From the NCBI GenBank assembly GCA_016802295.1, contig JAESIW010000210.1, positions 124,001 through 188,000 on the forward strand: DNA of 64,000 bases. The letters are read 5' to 3'. Of this stretch, positions 35,768 to 45,142 are shown in pieces. Below the pieces are notes generated by a model. That model was not told where the DNA came from, made no database searches, and was given only the letters and a program-made list of their open reading frames with translations. This DNA is from Brachionus rotundiformis (Eukaryota > Rotifera > Eurotatoria > Ploima > Brachionidae). Position numbers and translations under genes: made by a program. Position 1 is the first letter of the stretch; every line of letters starts with the position of its first letter.

Positions 35768-36589
35768 TTACCAACTTTTTACTAAATTGTCTAATGCTAG
35801 CCATTGTTGTAGGTGCGTTTCAAAATCTGCTAGCTTAAGTATATTAGCGGCATCGCTAGGCGAAGAATCTGGGTTGTTATGAACCTCGGCAAATACGCCT
35901 GCTATTTTTGTAGTAAGTGCGGCTTTAGCTATAACCGGAGCCATTTCTCGGTTACCGCCAGTTTTATCGCCCAAGCCACCGGGTTTTTGTACCGAATGGG
36001 TTGCATCTATTATTACAGGATAATTAGTTTGTTTCATAACTGGTAGGCCGGTTATATCTACCACTAGGTTGTTATAACCAAACGAAGTCCCTCTTTCGCA
36101 CAGCATAATATTTTTGTTGCCTGTGCTTTCTATTTTTTTTACCACATTAACCATATCCCAAGGGGCTAAAAACTGCCCTTTTTTAACATTTATAGCTTTT
36201 TGTGTATTGCCGGCGGCTAATAGCAAGTCGGTTTGTCTGCATAAAAATGCAGGAATTTGCAATACATCTACCACTTCTGCCACAGGGGTGCATTGGTGGG
36301 GTTCGTGCACATCGGTAATTATTGGTATGTTGTATTTTGTTTTTATATCGGCAAATACGTTTAATGCTTGCTTAAAGCTTAAGCCACGTACGGCGTTAAC
36401 ACTGCTACGGTTAGCTTTATCAAACGATGATTTATAAATTAATTGCACATTTAATTTATTGGTAATTTGCAATAAACTTTGTACCATAAATTCGGCGTGC
36501 TCTTGGCTTTCTAACACGCAAGGCCCTGCTATTAATACAAAAGGTAAGTTGTTGGCTATATTTATATTATTAACTTTTACGGTTTGCAT
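35768..36589 (-). CDS. kdsA: 3-deoxy-8-phosphooctulonate synthase
   Basis: Condenses phosphoenolpyruvate with arabinose 5-phosphate to KDO-8-phosphate for LPS. The 273-residue TIM barrel has LIAGPCVLES, YKSSFDKANRSS, FLCRQTDLL and the GDKTGGNRE loop. It lies between pyrG and eno, as in many proteobacteria, and supplies the substrate of KdsC at 3114-3674. Confidence 0.97.
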   Translation of the reverse strand: MQTVKVNNINIANNLPFVLIAGPCVLESQEHAEFMVQSLLQITNKLNVQLIYKSSFDKANRSSVNAVRGLSFKQALNVFADIKTKYNIPIITDVHEPHQCTPVAEVVDVLQIPAFLCRQTDLLLAAGNTQKAINVKKGQFLAPWDMVNVVKKIESTGNKNIMLCERGTSFGYNNLVVDITGLPVMKQTNYPVIIDATHSVQKPGGLGDKTGGNREMAPVIAKAALTTKIAGVFAEVHNNPDSSPSDAANILKLADFETHLQQWLALDNLVKSW

Positions 36590-36603
36590 GTGCTATCCTT
36601 ATA

Positions 36604-38250
36604 TTATTTTTTATTGCTGTGGTTAAAACTTGCTTGCACAAAGCTTATAAACAAAGGCCTTGGTGCAAAAATTTGTGATTTTAGTTCTGGGTGAAATTGC
36701 ACGCCAACAAAAAAATCATTTTTAGGAAACTCTATAATTTCGGTTAGTTGATTGTCTGGCGACATTCCAGAAAACACTAAACCGCTGTTTTCTAATTGTT
36801 GTTTGTAGCTAATATCTACTTCGTAGCGGTGGCGGTGGCGTTCTTGCACTATTGCTTGGTTATTGTAAATTTTACTAGCTAGGGTGTTGGGTTTTATTAC
36901 GCAATCGTAAGCCCCTAAACGCATAGTTCCACCTTTATTAGATGATTCTGTTCTGGTAACTGTTGTATTGTTTTGTTGCCATTCGGTAATTAAACTTACC
37001 ACAGGGTGTTTAGTGTTTGGGTTAAACTCTGTAGAATTAGCGTTGGTTAAATTAGCTTTGTTGCGGGCAAACTCTATTATAGCCATTTGCATACCTAAGC
37101 AAATTCCAAAAAAAGGAATATTGTTGGTGCGGGCGTAATTTATAGCGTTTATTTTGCCTTCTACCCCACGGTTGCCAAACCCAGGCCCTACTAAAATACC
37201 GCCAATGTTGGCAAAAATTTTAGATAAATCTGCAGATTCATCTTCTAATTCTTCGGCATTTACCCATTTTAGGTTAACTTTTATATTATTGTGCAAACCT
37301 GCGTGCGAAAGGGCTTCTATTATAGATTTATAAGAGTCTTTTAACACTAAGTATTTACCTACAAAAGCTATGGTAACCGTGTTGGTAATGGTTTTTAGTT
37401 TTTCTTCTAAATTTAGCCAAGGGGTTAGGTTGCTTGGTTTTGTGGCAATACCAAAGGCATTTTCTACACGGGTGTCTATTTTTTCGGCATTATATTGCAA
37501 CGGAATTTTATACAGGCTATCGGTATCGTAGGCCATTATAACATCTTGGGGGTCTACATTGCAAAATAAGGCAATTTTATTTTTATCGTGGTCGTCTACT
37601 GGGTGGCTGGCACGGCACACTAAAATATCTGGCTTTATACCTAAAGATTGTAGCTCTTTAACCGAATGTTGCGTTGGCTTAGTTTTGCTTTCGCCTACTA
37701 CATCTAAATACGGAATTAGCGTTAAATGTATAGAAATAGCATTTTTAGATTTATTAGGTTTATTTTGTTGTTGAATAAACTGCCTAATTGCTTCTATAAA
37801 CGGCGTAGCCTCTATATCGCCAACGGTTCCGCCAGTTTCGCAAATAACAAAGTCTTCGTTGGTTAAATCTGCAGTTATAAAGTTTTTAATTTCGTTGGTA
37901 ACGTGGGGTATAACCTGAATGGTTGCCCCTAAGTAATCTCCTTTACGTTCTTTTTCTATAACATTAAAGTAAATTTTACCTGCACTTATGCTATCGTGCT
38001 TATTGGTAAAGTTACCGGTAAAGCGTTCGTAATGGCCAAGGTCTAGGTCGGTTTCGGCTCCGTCTTCGGTTACAAAAACTTCGCCGTGTTCTTTAGGGTT
38101 CATGGTTCCGGGGTCTACATTAAGGTAAGGATCCATTTTTTTTATTCTAACTTTATAGCCTTTGGCTTGTAATAAAGCCCCTAAAGTAGCAGATAAAACC
38201 CCTTTGCCTAAAGATGATGTTACGCCACCAGTTATAAATATAAACTTCAT
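36604..38250 (-). CDS. pyrG: CTP synthase
   Basis: Glutamine-dependent amination of UTP to CTP. 548 residues: synthetase domain with FITGGVTSSLGKG at the N-terminus and MDPYLNVDPGTMNP, then a class I glutaminase domain with the nucleophile Cys in FFGICLGMQ and the His-Glu pair in FHPELKS. Start ATG 38250. Gap of 14 bases to kdsA. Confidence 0.98.
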   Translation of the reverse strand: MKFIFITGGVTSSLGKGVLSATLGALLQAKGYKVRIKKMDPYLNVDPGTMNPKEHGEVFVTEDGAETDLDLGHYERFTGNFTNKHDSISAGKIYFNVIEKERKGDYLGATIQVIPHVTNEIKNFITADLTNEDFVICETGGTVGDIEATPFIEAIRQFIQQQNKPNKSKNAISIHLTLIPYLDVVGESKTKPTQHSVKELQSLGIKPDILVCRASHPVDDHDKNKIALFCNVDPQDVIMAYDTDSLYKIPLQYNAEKIDTRVENAFGIATKPSNLTPWLNLEEKLKTITNTVTIAFVGKYLVLKDSYKSIIEALSHAGLHNNIKVNLKWVNAEELEDESADLSKIFANIGGILVGPGFGNRGVEGKINAINYARTNNIPFFGICLGMQMAIIEFARNKANLTNANSTEFNPNTKHPVVSLITEWQQNNTTVTRTESSNKGGTMRLGAYDCVIKPNTLASKIYNNQAIVQERHRHRYEVDISYKQQLENSGLVFSGMSPDNQLTEIIEFPKNDFFVGVQFHPELKSQIFAPRPLFISFVQASFNHSNKK

Positions 38251-38278
38251 TTAAATTCTCTGTATTAACAAAACAATA

Positions 38279-38605
38279 TTATTTACCTAAAGGTACATCG
38301 GTAGTAGATTTAGGTTGTGTTTTTGCTGGTTCTACTTGCTTAATTTTTTCTATAACACTAGGTTTTGTGCTGGCAACTTTAGTAATGTTTAATGCCCCTA
38401 TTATAACAGCGTTGGCAAAAAACAATGCACCTAGTATAACGGTTATTTTAGTTAGCGGATTACGGTTAAAACCTTTTGCACTAAAAAACGAATTATAAGT
38501 ATTAGAGCTTAGTAGGCCTGTTCCGCCTTCGTTTTTTTGAAATAATATAATTAAAACCACAGATACGGCTATTATTATTTGTAGTATGTAAAAAAAAGTT
38601 AACAT
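38279..38605 (-). CDS. secG: Protein translocase subunit SecG
   Basis: Auxiliary subunit of the SecYEG channel. 108 residues with two membrane helices (about 1-20 and 52-72) joined by the conserved loop QKNEGGTGLL...FNRNPLTK. The C-terminal ~30 residues are Lys/Pro-rich and variable. It lies between tpiA and pyrG in the standard alphaproteobacterial order. Confidence 0.92.
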   Translation of the reverse strand: MLTFFYILQIIIAVSVVLIILFQKNEGGTGLLSSNTYNSFFSAKGFNRNPLTKITVILGALFFANAVIIGALNITKVASTKPSVIEKIKQVEPAKTQPKSTTDVPLGK

Positions 38606-38625
38606 GTTTTTTCCTTTTTATATAA

Positions 38626-39381
38626 TTAAACTTTAGTGGCGTTGTTTATTATGGTAACAAAATCTGCATTTATTAAACTTGCACCACCTATTAAACCGCC
38701 ATTTACGTTGTTTAAAGGTAAAATTTCGTTACAATTTTTAGCATTTAAAGATCCCCCATACAATACTTGCATACTATTAGCAACGTTTTGCCCTAAATTT
38801 TGTGCAATAATTTGTTTAATTTGTGTGTGGTTTTCTTCAATTTCTGCGTTGGTTGGTACTAAGCCTGTACCTATTGCCCATACAGGTTCGTACGCAATAA
38901 TTAAATTTTGTGCTGTAGCATTGCTTGGCAAGCCGTTTTTAAGTTGATTTTGTAACACTTTAATAGTGTTGCCTGCTTCTTTTTCTTCTTTGGTTTCGCC
39001 AATACATAATACTGCAATTAAACCTGCATTAATTGCGGCTTGTGCTTTTTGTTGTATTTCTGCGTTGCTTTCGTTTTGGTAGGTTCTGCGTTCAGAATGC
39101 CCCACTAAAACATATTGGCAACCTGCATCTTTTAACATAACTGCAGATATATTACCTGTAAAAGCCCCTTTTTCTTGAGTATGGCAGTCTTGTGCTCCAA
39201 GTAAAATGTTGGTGTTTTTAACCAGTTGCGCTATAGGGTTAATTAAACAAAACGGCGGACAAATAAGTATATTAGCATGGTTTAGTGTTTTAGTTTGCTC
39301 TATTAAATCTGTAACACGGCTTAAAGATTCTTGTAAAGTGCCGTTCATTTTCCAGTTGCCTGCTATTAATTGTTTTGCCAT
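38626..39381 (-). CDS. tpiA: Triosephosphate isomerase
   Basis: Interconverts dihydroxyacetone phosphate and glyceraldehyde 3-phosphate. 251 residues: catalytic Lys in AGNWKMNG, His in VGHSERR, Glu in AYEPVWAIGTG, and a phosphate-binding GGSLNAKN / GGLIGGASL end. First gene of the five-gene operon ending in eno. Confidence 0.98.
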   Translation of the reverse strand: MAKQLIAGNWKMNGTLQESLSRVTDLIEQTKTLNHANILICPPFCLINPIAQLVKNTNILLGAQDCHTQEKGAFTGNISAVMLKDAGCQYVLVGHSERRTYQNESNAEIQQKAQAAINAGLIAVLCIGETKEEKEAGNTIKVLQNQLKNGLPSNATAQNLIIAYEPVWAIGTGLVPTNAEIEENHTQIKQIIAQNLGQNVANSMQVLYGGSLNAKNCNEILPLNNVNGGLIGGASLINADFVTIINNATKV

Positions 39382-39568
39382 AATAATATATTACCCTTAT
39401 AAAAATTTTTAAATTAAATACATATATAAATAAAATATTAACACATACAGTTGGTTTTTGCAATACAACTTTAATTTAATTGTTGATATTTAAGATTAAA
39501 AAAGGTATTATTTATTTTGATTGTGTAATTTAACAAATAAAATATTAACAAAATTTATAATTTTTAAA

Positions 39569-41482
39569 ATGACAAAAAACAGTTTCTTTTCTAATTTATC
39601 TGCAGAAAAAGTAAAAAAAGCGGCAGTAATATTTATTGTATTTTTAGTGGTTGTGGCTTTTATTCCGGGTGTGGTTTATAGCTTTTTTAATACGCAATCT
39701 GCTGGCGGGCTTAAAGATACCCACTGGGTTCAAGTAAACGATAAATTTGTTACAGATACAATGGTTTTAAGCGATTACAGGCAAGCGGTTCAGCAAAATT
39801 CGCAATATATTGCACAAAATCCAGAATTACTAAATAATATATTTAACGATGTACTGCAAAGATACGCCACAAGCATGCTTTACGCTAACGCAGCCGAAGA
39901 TTTAAACATTAAAATTTCTGATGAAACTATATACAAAATTATAAGCGGTTTACCACAGTTGCAAAACGAACAAGGCTATTTTGATGCTAACGCTTTTAGC
40001 GAAGCTGTAACTTCTTACTTTGGTAGCGAAGAAGCCTTTATTCAAACCATAAAAAATTCTATTTTACAAGATTCGTTTTTGTCTTCTTTTGTTACTTTGT
40101 TAAAAGGTAATAATTATGTTTCTTATCTAGATTTTTTAGCTATTGCACAAAAACGCAATGTTTCTTACATTACTTTAAGCAATAAAGACATTAAAATTGC
40201 TAAAAACGAAAAACCTACAGATGAAGAATTAACCAAAATTAGAGACGATAATAAAGACTTTTTTACCACTCCAGAAAACAGAACAGGTGAAGTTTTAGTT
40301 ATTAAAAAAGAAACTGTAGAAAAAGCCATTAACCCCACTAATAACGAGCTTTCGGTTTATTATAACGCCAATTTAAATAACTTTATGCAACCAGAACAAA
40401 GAGAAGTTTGGCAGAAAATATTTGAAAATAAAGCAGACGCCGAAGAGTTTTATAATTCTGTAGTAAAGTTAGATTTTAACCAAGCCCTAAAAACTAAAGA
40501 CCTAGTTAATATGGGAGAAATTGACCCTAAAGCAACCTTTACCGAAAAATCTGTTGTGCAAGCAATTAGCAACACTAAAGCTAAAAATATTGCTAAACCC
40601 GTGCAATCTAGCGTTGGCTGGCATGTATTTTTAGTTAATAAAGTTATTGAAGCCAAACCTTTAAGCTTTGCTAATGCTAAAAATAAAGTTTATAATGAAT
40701 TATATAATAATAAACTACAACAATATCAACAAAAAATTGAAAACGAGCTAAGCAAAACCACCAACGTTAAACAAGCTTTTGCCAATATAGTTAAAACCTA
40801 CAATGCATCTAGTTTTGCTTTTAATAATATTGCAGAATCCGATAAACCAGAAAACGGCTTAAACCAAGATATTGTGCAAACCGTTTTTAACCTAAACACT
40901 ACCAAAGCTAGTAGCTTGTTAGAAGACCAAAACGGTAATTTATACGTGGTTAATTTAACTAAAATAGACCCTACAAAATTACAAACCATTAAAGAAGCTA
41001 AAAAATATTTAGTGGCTTTATGGCAAGAAGATTTAATTGCCAAAAAATTACAGCAGTTAAACGACAAAACAATGGCAGATATTTTATCTGGCAAAGATAT
41101 TAAATCTTTAGGGTTTAAGGCTAATACAATTACTATTTCTAGAATGGATAATAATTCGGTATTTGATGCTAAAACCACCGAAATGATATTTAGCCAAAAC
41201 CCTAACTTAAAATTAAAACGCCCTATTAATGGTAACACTGCAGAAAACTTACTAACTATTGCCGTGGTTAACAATGTTACCAATAATAATACAGAGTTTT
41301 TAAACCCTAAAACCAAACAAATTAATGCTAGCGTTAAACAGTTTTTAGATGCTACCGAAAACTTTAATTTATCTGCTAATTTAAATGCATTAGAGCAAGA
41401 ACTTTCTAAACGTAATAAAATTGTAGTTAACGAAAAAGCAATTAACAGTAGGTTTCAATCTATTAATGCAGGAGCACAATAA
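39569..41482 (+). CDS. ppiD: PpiD-like periplasmic peptidyl-prolyl isomerase/chaperone
   Basis: Membrane-anchored folding factor that acts at the exit of the Sec channel. From ATG 39569 it has 637 residues: a short cytoplasmic N-terminus, one membrane helix at about 20-40 (AAVIFIVFLVVVAFIPGVVY), a SurA-N-like region, and a parvulin domain at about 225-370 with SSVGWHVFLVNKV. A long C-terminal region follows. An upstream TTG at 39521 is less likely as start because it would add residues before the anchor without an RBS. Confidence 0.85.
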   Translation: MTKNSFFSNLSAEKVKKAAVIFIVFLVVVAFIPGVVYSFFNTQSAGGLKDTHWVQVNDKFVTDTMVLSDYRQAVQQNSQYIAQNPELLNNIFNDVLQRYATSMLYANAAEDLNIKISDETIYKIISGLPQLQNEQGYFDANAFSEAVTSYFGSEEAFIQTIKNSILQDSFLSSFVTLLKGNNYVSYLDFLAIAQKRNVSYITLSNKDIKIAKNEKPTDEELTKIRDDNKDFFTTPENRTGEVLVIKKETVEKAINPTNNELSVYYNANLNNFMQPEQREVWQKIFENKADAEEFYNSVVKLDFNQALKTKDLVNMGEIDPKATFTEKSVVQAISNTKAKNIAKPVQSSVGWHVFLVNKVIEAKPLSFANAKNKVYNELYNNKLQQYQQKIENELSKTTNVKQAFANIVKTYNASSFAFNNIAESDKPENGLNQDIVQTVFNLNTTKASSLLEDQNGNLYVVNLTKIDPTKLQTIKEAKKYLVALWQEDLIAKKLQQLNDKTMADILSGKDIKSLGFKANTITISRMDNNSVFDAKTTEMIFSQNPNLKLKRPINGNTAENLLTIAVVNNVTNNNTEFLNPKTKQINASVKQFLDATENFNLSANLNALEQELSKRNKIVVNEKAINSRFQSINAGAQ

Positions 41483-41485
41483 CCC

Positions 41486-41704
41486 ATGGCGTTATTAAAA
41501 GCATTGGCTAGTATTTTAGCCGCTTGTTTTTTTAATTTTTGCTTGTTTTATATTTTTTATTATTACCATGCAGTTTGGTTGGGCTTGCTTTTTGTTGTGC
41601 CTATTTTTACCATAATGTTGTTTGCTATTTTATATTTGTTTTCTAATAATTTTAAAAAGCTAAACAATAATCCAGAAAATAAGCACGATACCTACTATAG
41701 TTAA
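41486..41704 (+). CDS. Small membrane protein of unknown function
   Basis: 72 residues with two hydrophobic helices (about 5-27 and 31-52) and a hydrophilic Asn/Lys-rich tail. It starts 3 bases after the ppiD stop, so it is probably translated from the same message. No family recognised; it might accompany PpiD at the membrane. Confidence 0.55.
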   Translation: MALLKALASILAACFFNFCLFYIFYYYHAVWLGLLFVVPIFTIMLFAILYLFSNNFKKLNNNPENKHDTYYS

Positions 41705-41730
41705 CTAAACAACAAAATACCGTATATAAA

Positions 41731-41758
41731 AAAATAAGCTATTATTATAGCTTATTTT
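41731..41758. terminator. Bidirectional terminator between ppiD operon and fabH
   Basis: Perfect 12-bp stem AAAATAAGCTAT / ATAGCTTATTTT with a 4-nt loop, flanked by an A-run and a T-run; lies between convergent genes. Confidence 0.85.
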
Positions 41759-41794
41759 TTATTTTAAAGTAGGTTATTATTATTTATTAATGCA

Positions 41795-42766
41795 TTATAA
41801 TCTTATTAACGCACCGCCCCATGCAAAGCCTGCGCCCATGGCTTCGGTTAAAATTAAGCTATTAGGTTTAATAAGGTTATTGCTAAGCCCATAGTGTAAA
41901 GCAAGCGGTATAGATGCGGCAGACGTATTACCATGCATAGAAATGGTTTTTATTACTTTGTTGTCATCTAAATTAATTTTTTTACCCATACTGTCTATAA
42001 TTCTAACATTTGCTTGGTGTGGAACCAAATAATCTATTTCATCTTTGCTTACGTTGTACTTTAAAAGCAGTGCATCTACAGTAGATGCTAGGTTAACTAC
42101 TGCGTGCTTGTAAACTTCGGCTCCGTTCATAGTTATAAAGGCAGATGTATTGCCACTAGAAGGCCCTGTGGTAGTTTTTAGGGCTTGGGTATGGCTACCG
42201 TTAGAAAATAACTCTACCCCTATAATACCTTGGTTAGGTTTTTGTGCTGGGTTTTGCGTGGTGCTTGTAATAACTACGGCTCCGGCTCCATCGCCAAATA
42301 ATACGCAGGTGTTGCGGTCTTGCCAATTTAAAATACGGCTAAAAACTTCGGCACCTATAAGTAATACATTTTTGGCTTTTTTGGTTATAATTAAAGCATC
42401 TGCAACCGATAAACCATAAATAAAACCAGAACAAACGGCTTGTACATCAAAAGCAAAGCCTGTGGTTATACCTAATTTGTTTTGCACTATAGTTGCAGTA
42501 GAAGGAAATACGTAATCTGGCGTGCTGGTTGCTACAATAATGCAGTCTATATCTGTTGGTTTTAGGTTAGCGTTTTGTATGGCTTGCTGTGCGGCTTGCG
42601 TTGCAAGGTCTGATGTTAGCTCGTTTTCATGTGCTATGTGGCGTTGTTTTATACCAGTTCTAGAGCTTATCCATTCATCGGATGTATCTACAATTTTAGC
42701 AATATCGTGGTTGGTTAAAATTTTTTTAGGTAAATAGCTACCAACGCCTATTATTTTAGAATACAT
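41795..42766 (-). CDS. fabH: Beta-ketoacyl-ACP synthase III
   Basis: Starts fatty-acid synthesis by condensing acetyl-CoA with malonyl-ACP. 323 residues with the catalytic triad Cys112 (QAVCSGF), His (VPHQANVRI) and Asn (HGNTSAASIP), plus the ISSRTGIKQRH motif. Downstream of plsX as usual. The ihfA gene often found after fabH in alphaproteobacteria is absent; a terminator follows. Confidence 0.97.
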   Translation of the reverse strand: MYSKIIGVGSYLPKKILTNHDIAKIVDTSDEWISSRTGIKQRHIAHENELTSDLATQAAQQAIQNANLKPTDIDCIIVATSTPDYVFPSTATIVQNKLGITTGFAFDVQAVCSGFIYGLSVADALIITKKAKNVLLIGAEVFSRILNWQDRNTCVLFGDGAGAVVITSTTQNPAQKPNQGIIGVELFSNGSHTQALKTTTGPSSGNTSAFITMNGAEVYKHAVVNLASTVDALLLKYNVSKDEIDYLVPHQANVRIIDSMGKKINLDDNKVIKTISMHGNTSAASIPLALHYGLSNNLIKPNSLILTEAMGAGFAWGGALIRL

Positions 42767-42861
42767 ATTTTTCTTTTATAAATTACACTTATATTTAATA
42801 TTATAGTTAAATAAATTGCAATATACAAATAAAGAATTTTATTAGCTACAAAACCTGTTGT

Positions 42862-43890
42862 TTAATGCGGTTTTATATTTTGCAAAATATTTTGTATTTT
42901 ATGGTTAACGTTATTTTTGCATAAAGAATAAGCAACGTTTATAGCGTTGGCATAAGATTTTTTATCTGCACTACCGTGGCTTTTAACCGATATACCATTT
43001 AACCCTATTAACATTGCACCGTTGTAATTTCTAGGATCATTAACTTTAACAAACTTTTTTAAAGCAAAAGCACGTAAAATTAATACTAAAACTGCGGTTA
43101 TTTTACCAAAAAATGAACTTGTAAATAAGTTTTTAACTTCCGACATAATGTACTTAGCACTACCTTCTAGCACTTTTAAAGCAACATTGCCGGTAAATCC
43201 GTCTGTTACAATTACATCAAATTCGCCTGTAAAAATATCGTTACCTTCGGCAAAACCAATGTAGTTAATTTGCGGGTGTGTAGATATTAGCTCGGCTGTT
43301 TGTTGCACTAGTTCGTTACCTTTAAGGGCTTCGGAACCAATATTTAGCAAGCCAACTTTTGGGTTTTCTATATTTAATATTGCAGATGAAAACGCACTAC
43401 CCATAACGGCAAAGTCTAGTAATTGATTAGGAGTACACTGTGCGTTTGCCCCTAAATCTAGCAATACACACATATTTTTTTTAGTAGGCACCATAGTGCA
43501 AATAGCCGGGCGGTCTATATCTTGTATAGTTTTTAAAACAAACTTAGATATTGCCATTAAAGCCCCAGTATTACCGGCAGAAACTATAGCGTGGCTTGTA
43601 CCTTCTTTAACCGAATTTATGGCTAAACGCATACTGCTTTCTCTACCGTTTCTAAGAGCATCGGCTGGTTTATCGTTATTAGAAATTGCTTGTGTTGTAT
43701 GAAAAAAACTGTAATTATTTTGTAAATTTTTATATTTAGCTATACAAGGCATTACAAGTTGCTTGTTGCCGTATATATTAAAATAGATATTACTGTTTTT
43801 TTGTAACGCAAGGCTTGCCCCAGCTATTACGGTTTCGGGTGAGTTATCCCCACCCATTGCGTCTAAGGCAATACAAATTTTTGTAGACAT
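42862..43890 (-). CDS. plsX: Phosphate acyltransferase PlsX
   Basis: Makes acyl-phosphate from acyl-ACP, the first step of PlsXY phospholipid synthesis. 342 residues with ALDAMGGDNSPE at the N-terminus, SAGNTGALMA, LDLGANAQCTP and VTDGFTGNVALK. It lies between rpmF and fabH in the conserved order. Start ATG 43890. Confidence 0.97.
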   Translation of the reverse strand: MSTKICIALDAMGGDNSPETVIAGASLALQKNSNIYFNIYGNKQLVMPCIAKYKNLQNNYSFFHTTQAISNNDKPADALRNGRESSMRLAINSVKEGTSHAIVSAGNTGALMAISKFVLKTIQDIDRPAICTMVPTKKNMCVLLDLGANAQCTPNQLLDFAVMGSAFSSAILNIENPKVGLLNIGSEALKGNELVQQTAELISTHPQINYIGFAEGNDIFTGEFDVIVTDGFTGNVALKVLEGSAKYIMSEVKNLFTSSFFGKITAVLVLILRAFALKKFVKVNDPRNYNGAMLIGLNGISVKSHGSADKKSYANAINVAYSLCKNNVNHKIQNILQNIKPH

Positions 43891-43928
43891 ATAATTTTTT
43901 ACAACGTATTAAGTAAAATGGTTATTGG

Positions 43929-44093
43929 CTATATAATTTTTTTACCGTTATACATTCCGTTTTCATCTATATGATGAGGTCTGTGCACTGCACCAGTTTT
44001 TTTGTTTTGGCTATAAGCGTTTTTTCCTAAAGCCTCGTGGCTTCTTTTCATACCAGTTCTAGAGTACGATTTCTTTTTTTTAGGTACTGCCAT
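43929..44093 (-). CDS. rpmF: Large ribosomal subunit protein bL32
   Basis: A 54-residue ribosomal protein starting MAVPKKKKSYSRTGMKRS and ending NGKKII before TAG. The N-terminal Pro-Lys run and the RTGMKRSHEAL motif identify it. It lacks the zinc-binding cysteines, as in many alphaproteobacteria. An AAGGAG RBS lies upstream. It lies in the usual yceD-rpmF-plsX order. Confidence 0.96.
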   Translation of the reverse strand: MAVPKKKKSYSRTGMKRSHEALGKNAYSQNKKTGAVHRPHHIDENGMYNGKKII

Positions 44094-44177
44094 TTTAAAA
44101 TACTCCTTAAATTTTAAAAAATAAATAGTTATCTTTGTAAATATACACTATGTTTAGCAAAAAACAAAGCAATAATT

Positions 44178-44621
44178 TTAAATATCGTCTTTTTTTTCTG
44201 CTAAATGAATAATTTTTGCGTATGGATCTATATTTAAAACCAGTTCTTCGGTTATAATATCGTACAAATTAATTATGTTATTTGTTAGTTTTTCGCTATC
44301 TTCATCGTTTAAATTAATAACCAATTGCTTGTTTTTAGTTTTTACTTGTAAGTAATATTTTTTTATTACAGGTATATTTAATTTGTTGTGTATTGGTTGT
44401 AACGAAACCGCACATTCTTGGGTAATATCGGCTAAAATGTTGCCTTTTAATGTAAAGCCGGCAACGTCTTTAACTATGCTTAAATTAACCGCTAAGCTGT
44501 TTACACTTTGTATTTGTAAAAAGTCTTTTAATTCTTTAAGCTGGGGTAAAGTTGCTTGCAAACTAATAATTTTTGGCTTGTTAGTAATATGTGTAGTGTT
44601 TATTGTTTCTTTTATAGACAT
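44178..44621 (-). CDS. yceD: YceD/DUF177 family protein
   Basis: 147-residue member of the DUF177 family, which in bacteria and plants is linked to 23S rRNA processing or accumulation. The family's VAGFTLKGNILADITQECAVSLQPI stretch holds a conserved Cys. The C-terminal half has the acidic LNDEDSE and a DIITEELVLNIDPYA motif. Position upstream of rpmF-plsX-fabH and divergent from bamE is typical. Confidence 0.88.
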   Translation of the reverse strand: MSIKETINTTHITNKPKIISLQATLPQLKELKDFLQIQSVNSLAVNLSIVKDVAGFTLKGNILADITQECAVSLQPIHNKLNIPVIKKYYLQVKTKNKQLVINLNDEDSEKLTNNIINLYDIITEELVLNIDPYAKIIHLAEKKDDI

Positions 44622-44702
44622 TTTATTTAGACTTTTTAATTTACTTGTATTATAATTTATAATATATAAGGTTAGTATAATTAAAATATTGTATATTGTA
44701 AA

Positions 44703-45107
44703 ATGAAAATTAAAAATTTATTTTTTGTGGCTATGTTTATTTTTTTAGCCAGTTGTTACGAGGTAAACACCATAGAAGGCAACTATATTTTGCCAGATCA
44801 ACTTAAGCAAATTACTGTTGGTGTAACCAAACAGCAAGTGTTTAACTTAATAGGTGCCCCTACTTATAAATCTGCATTTAACCAAGAAATTTGGTACTAT
44901 ACTTACGAAATTTATAACAGAAAGCTTAGCTTTACTGCTAAAAAAATTACAGATTATAAAACTATAATTATTACTTTTGCTAATAATAAAGTTGCACAAA
45001 TACAAACTAAAACCATAAATGACAGACAAAAAGTAAATTTTGTTAAAGATGCCACTGCAGACACGTTAAAAAAATCTGCAGGAGATTCTAAAACCAACCA
45101 CTATTAA
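44703..45107 (+). CDS. bamE: Outer-membrane assembly lipoprotein BamE (SmpA/OmlA)
   Basis: Lipoprotein of the BAM complex that helps insert beta-barrel proteins. 134 residues with a signal peptide and lipobox LASC (Cys18), then GNYILPDQLKQITVGVTKQQVFNLIGAPT, the family core, and a WYYTYEI strand. Divergent from yceD, as in other alphaproteobacteria. Confidence 0.92.
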   Translation: MKIKNLFFVAMFIFLASCYEVNTIEGNYILPDQLKQITVGVTKQQVFNLIGAPTYKSAFNQEIWYYTYEIYNRKLSFTAKKITDYKTIIITFANNKVAQIQTKTINDRQKVNFVKDATADTLKKSAGDSKTNHY

Positions 45108-45142
45108 CCTTTAGCAAACTACATTGTAGCTATTAAAAAAAT

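Noticed and set aside
40798..41316. 172-residue minus-strand frame
   Set aside because: Antisense shadow of ppiD with hydrophobic, low-complexity content and no RBS.
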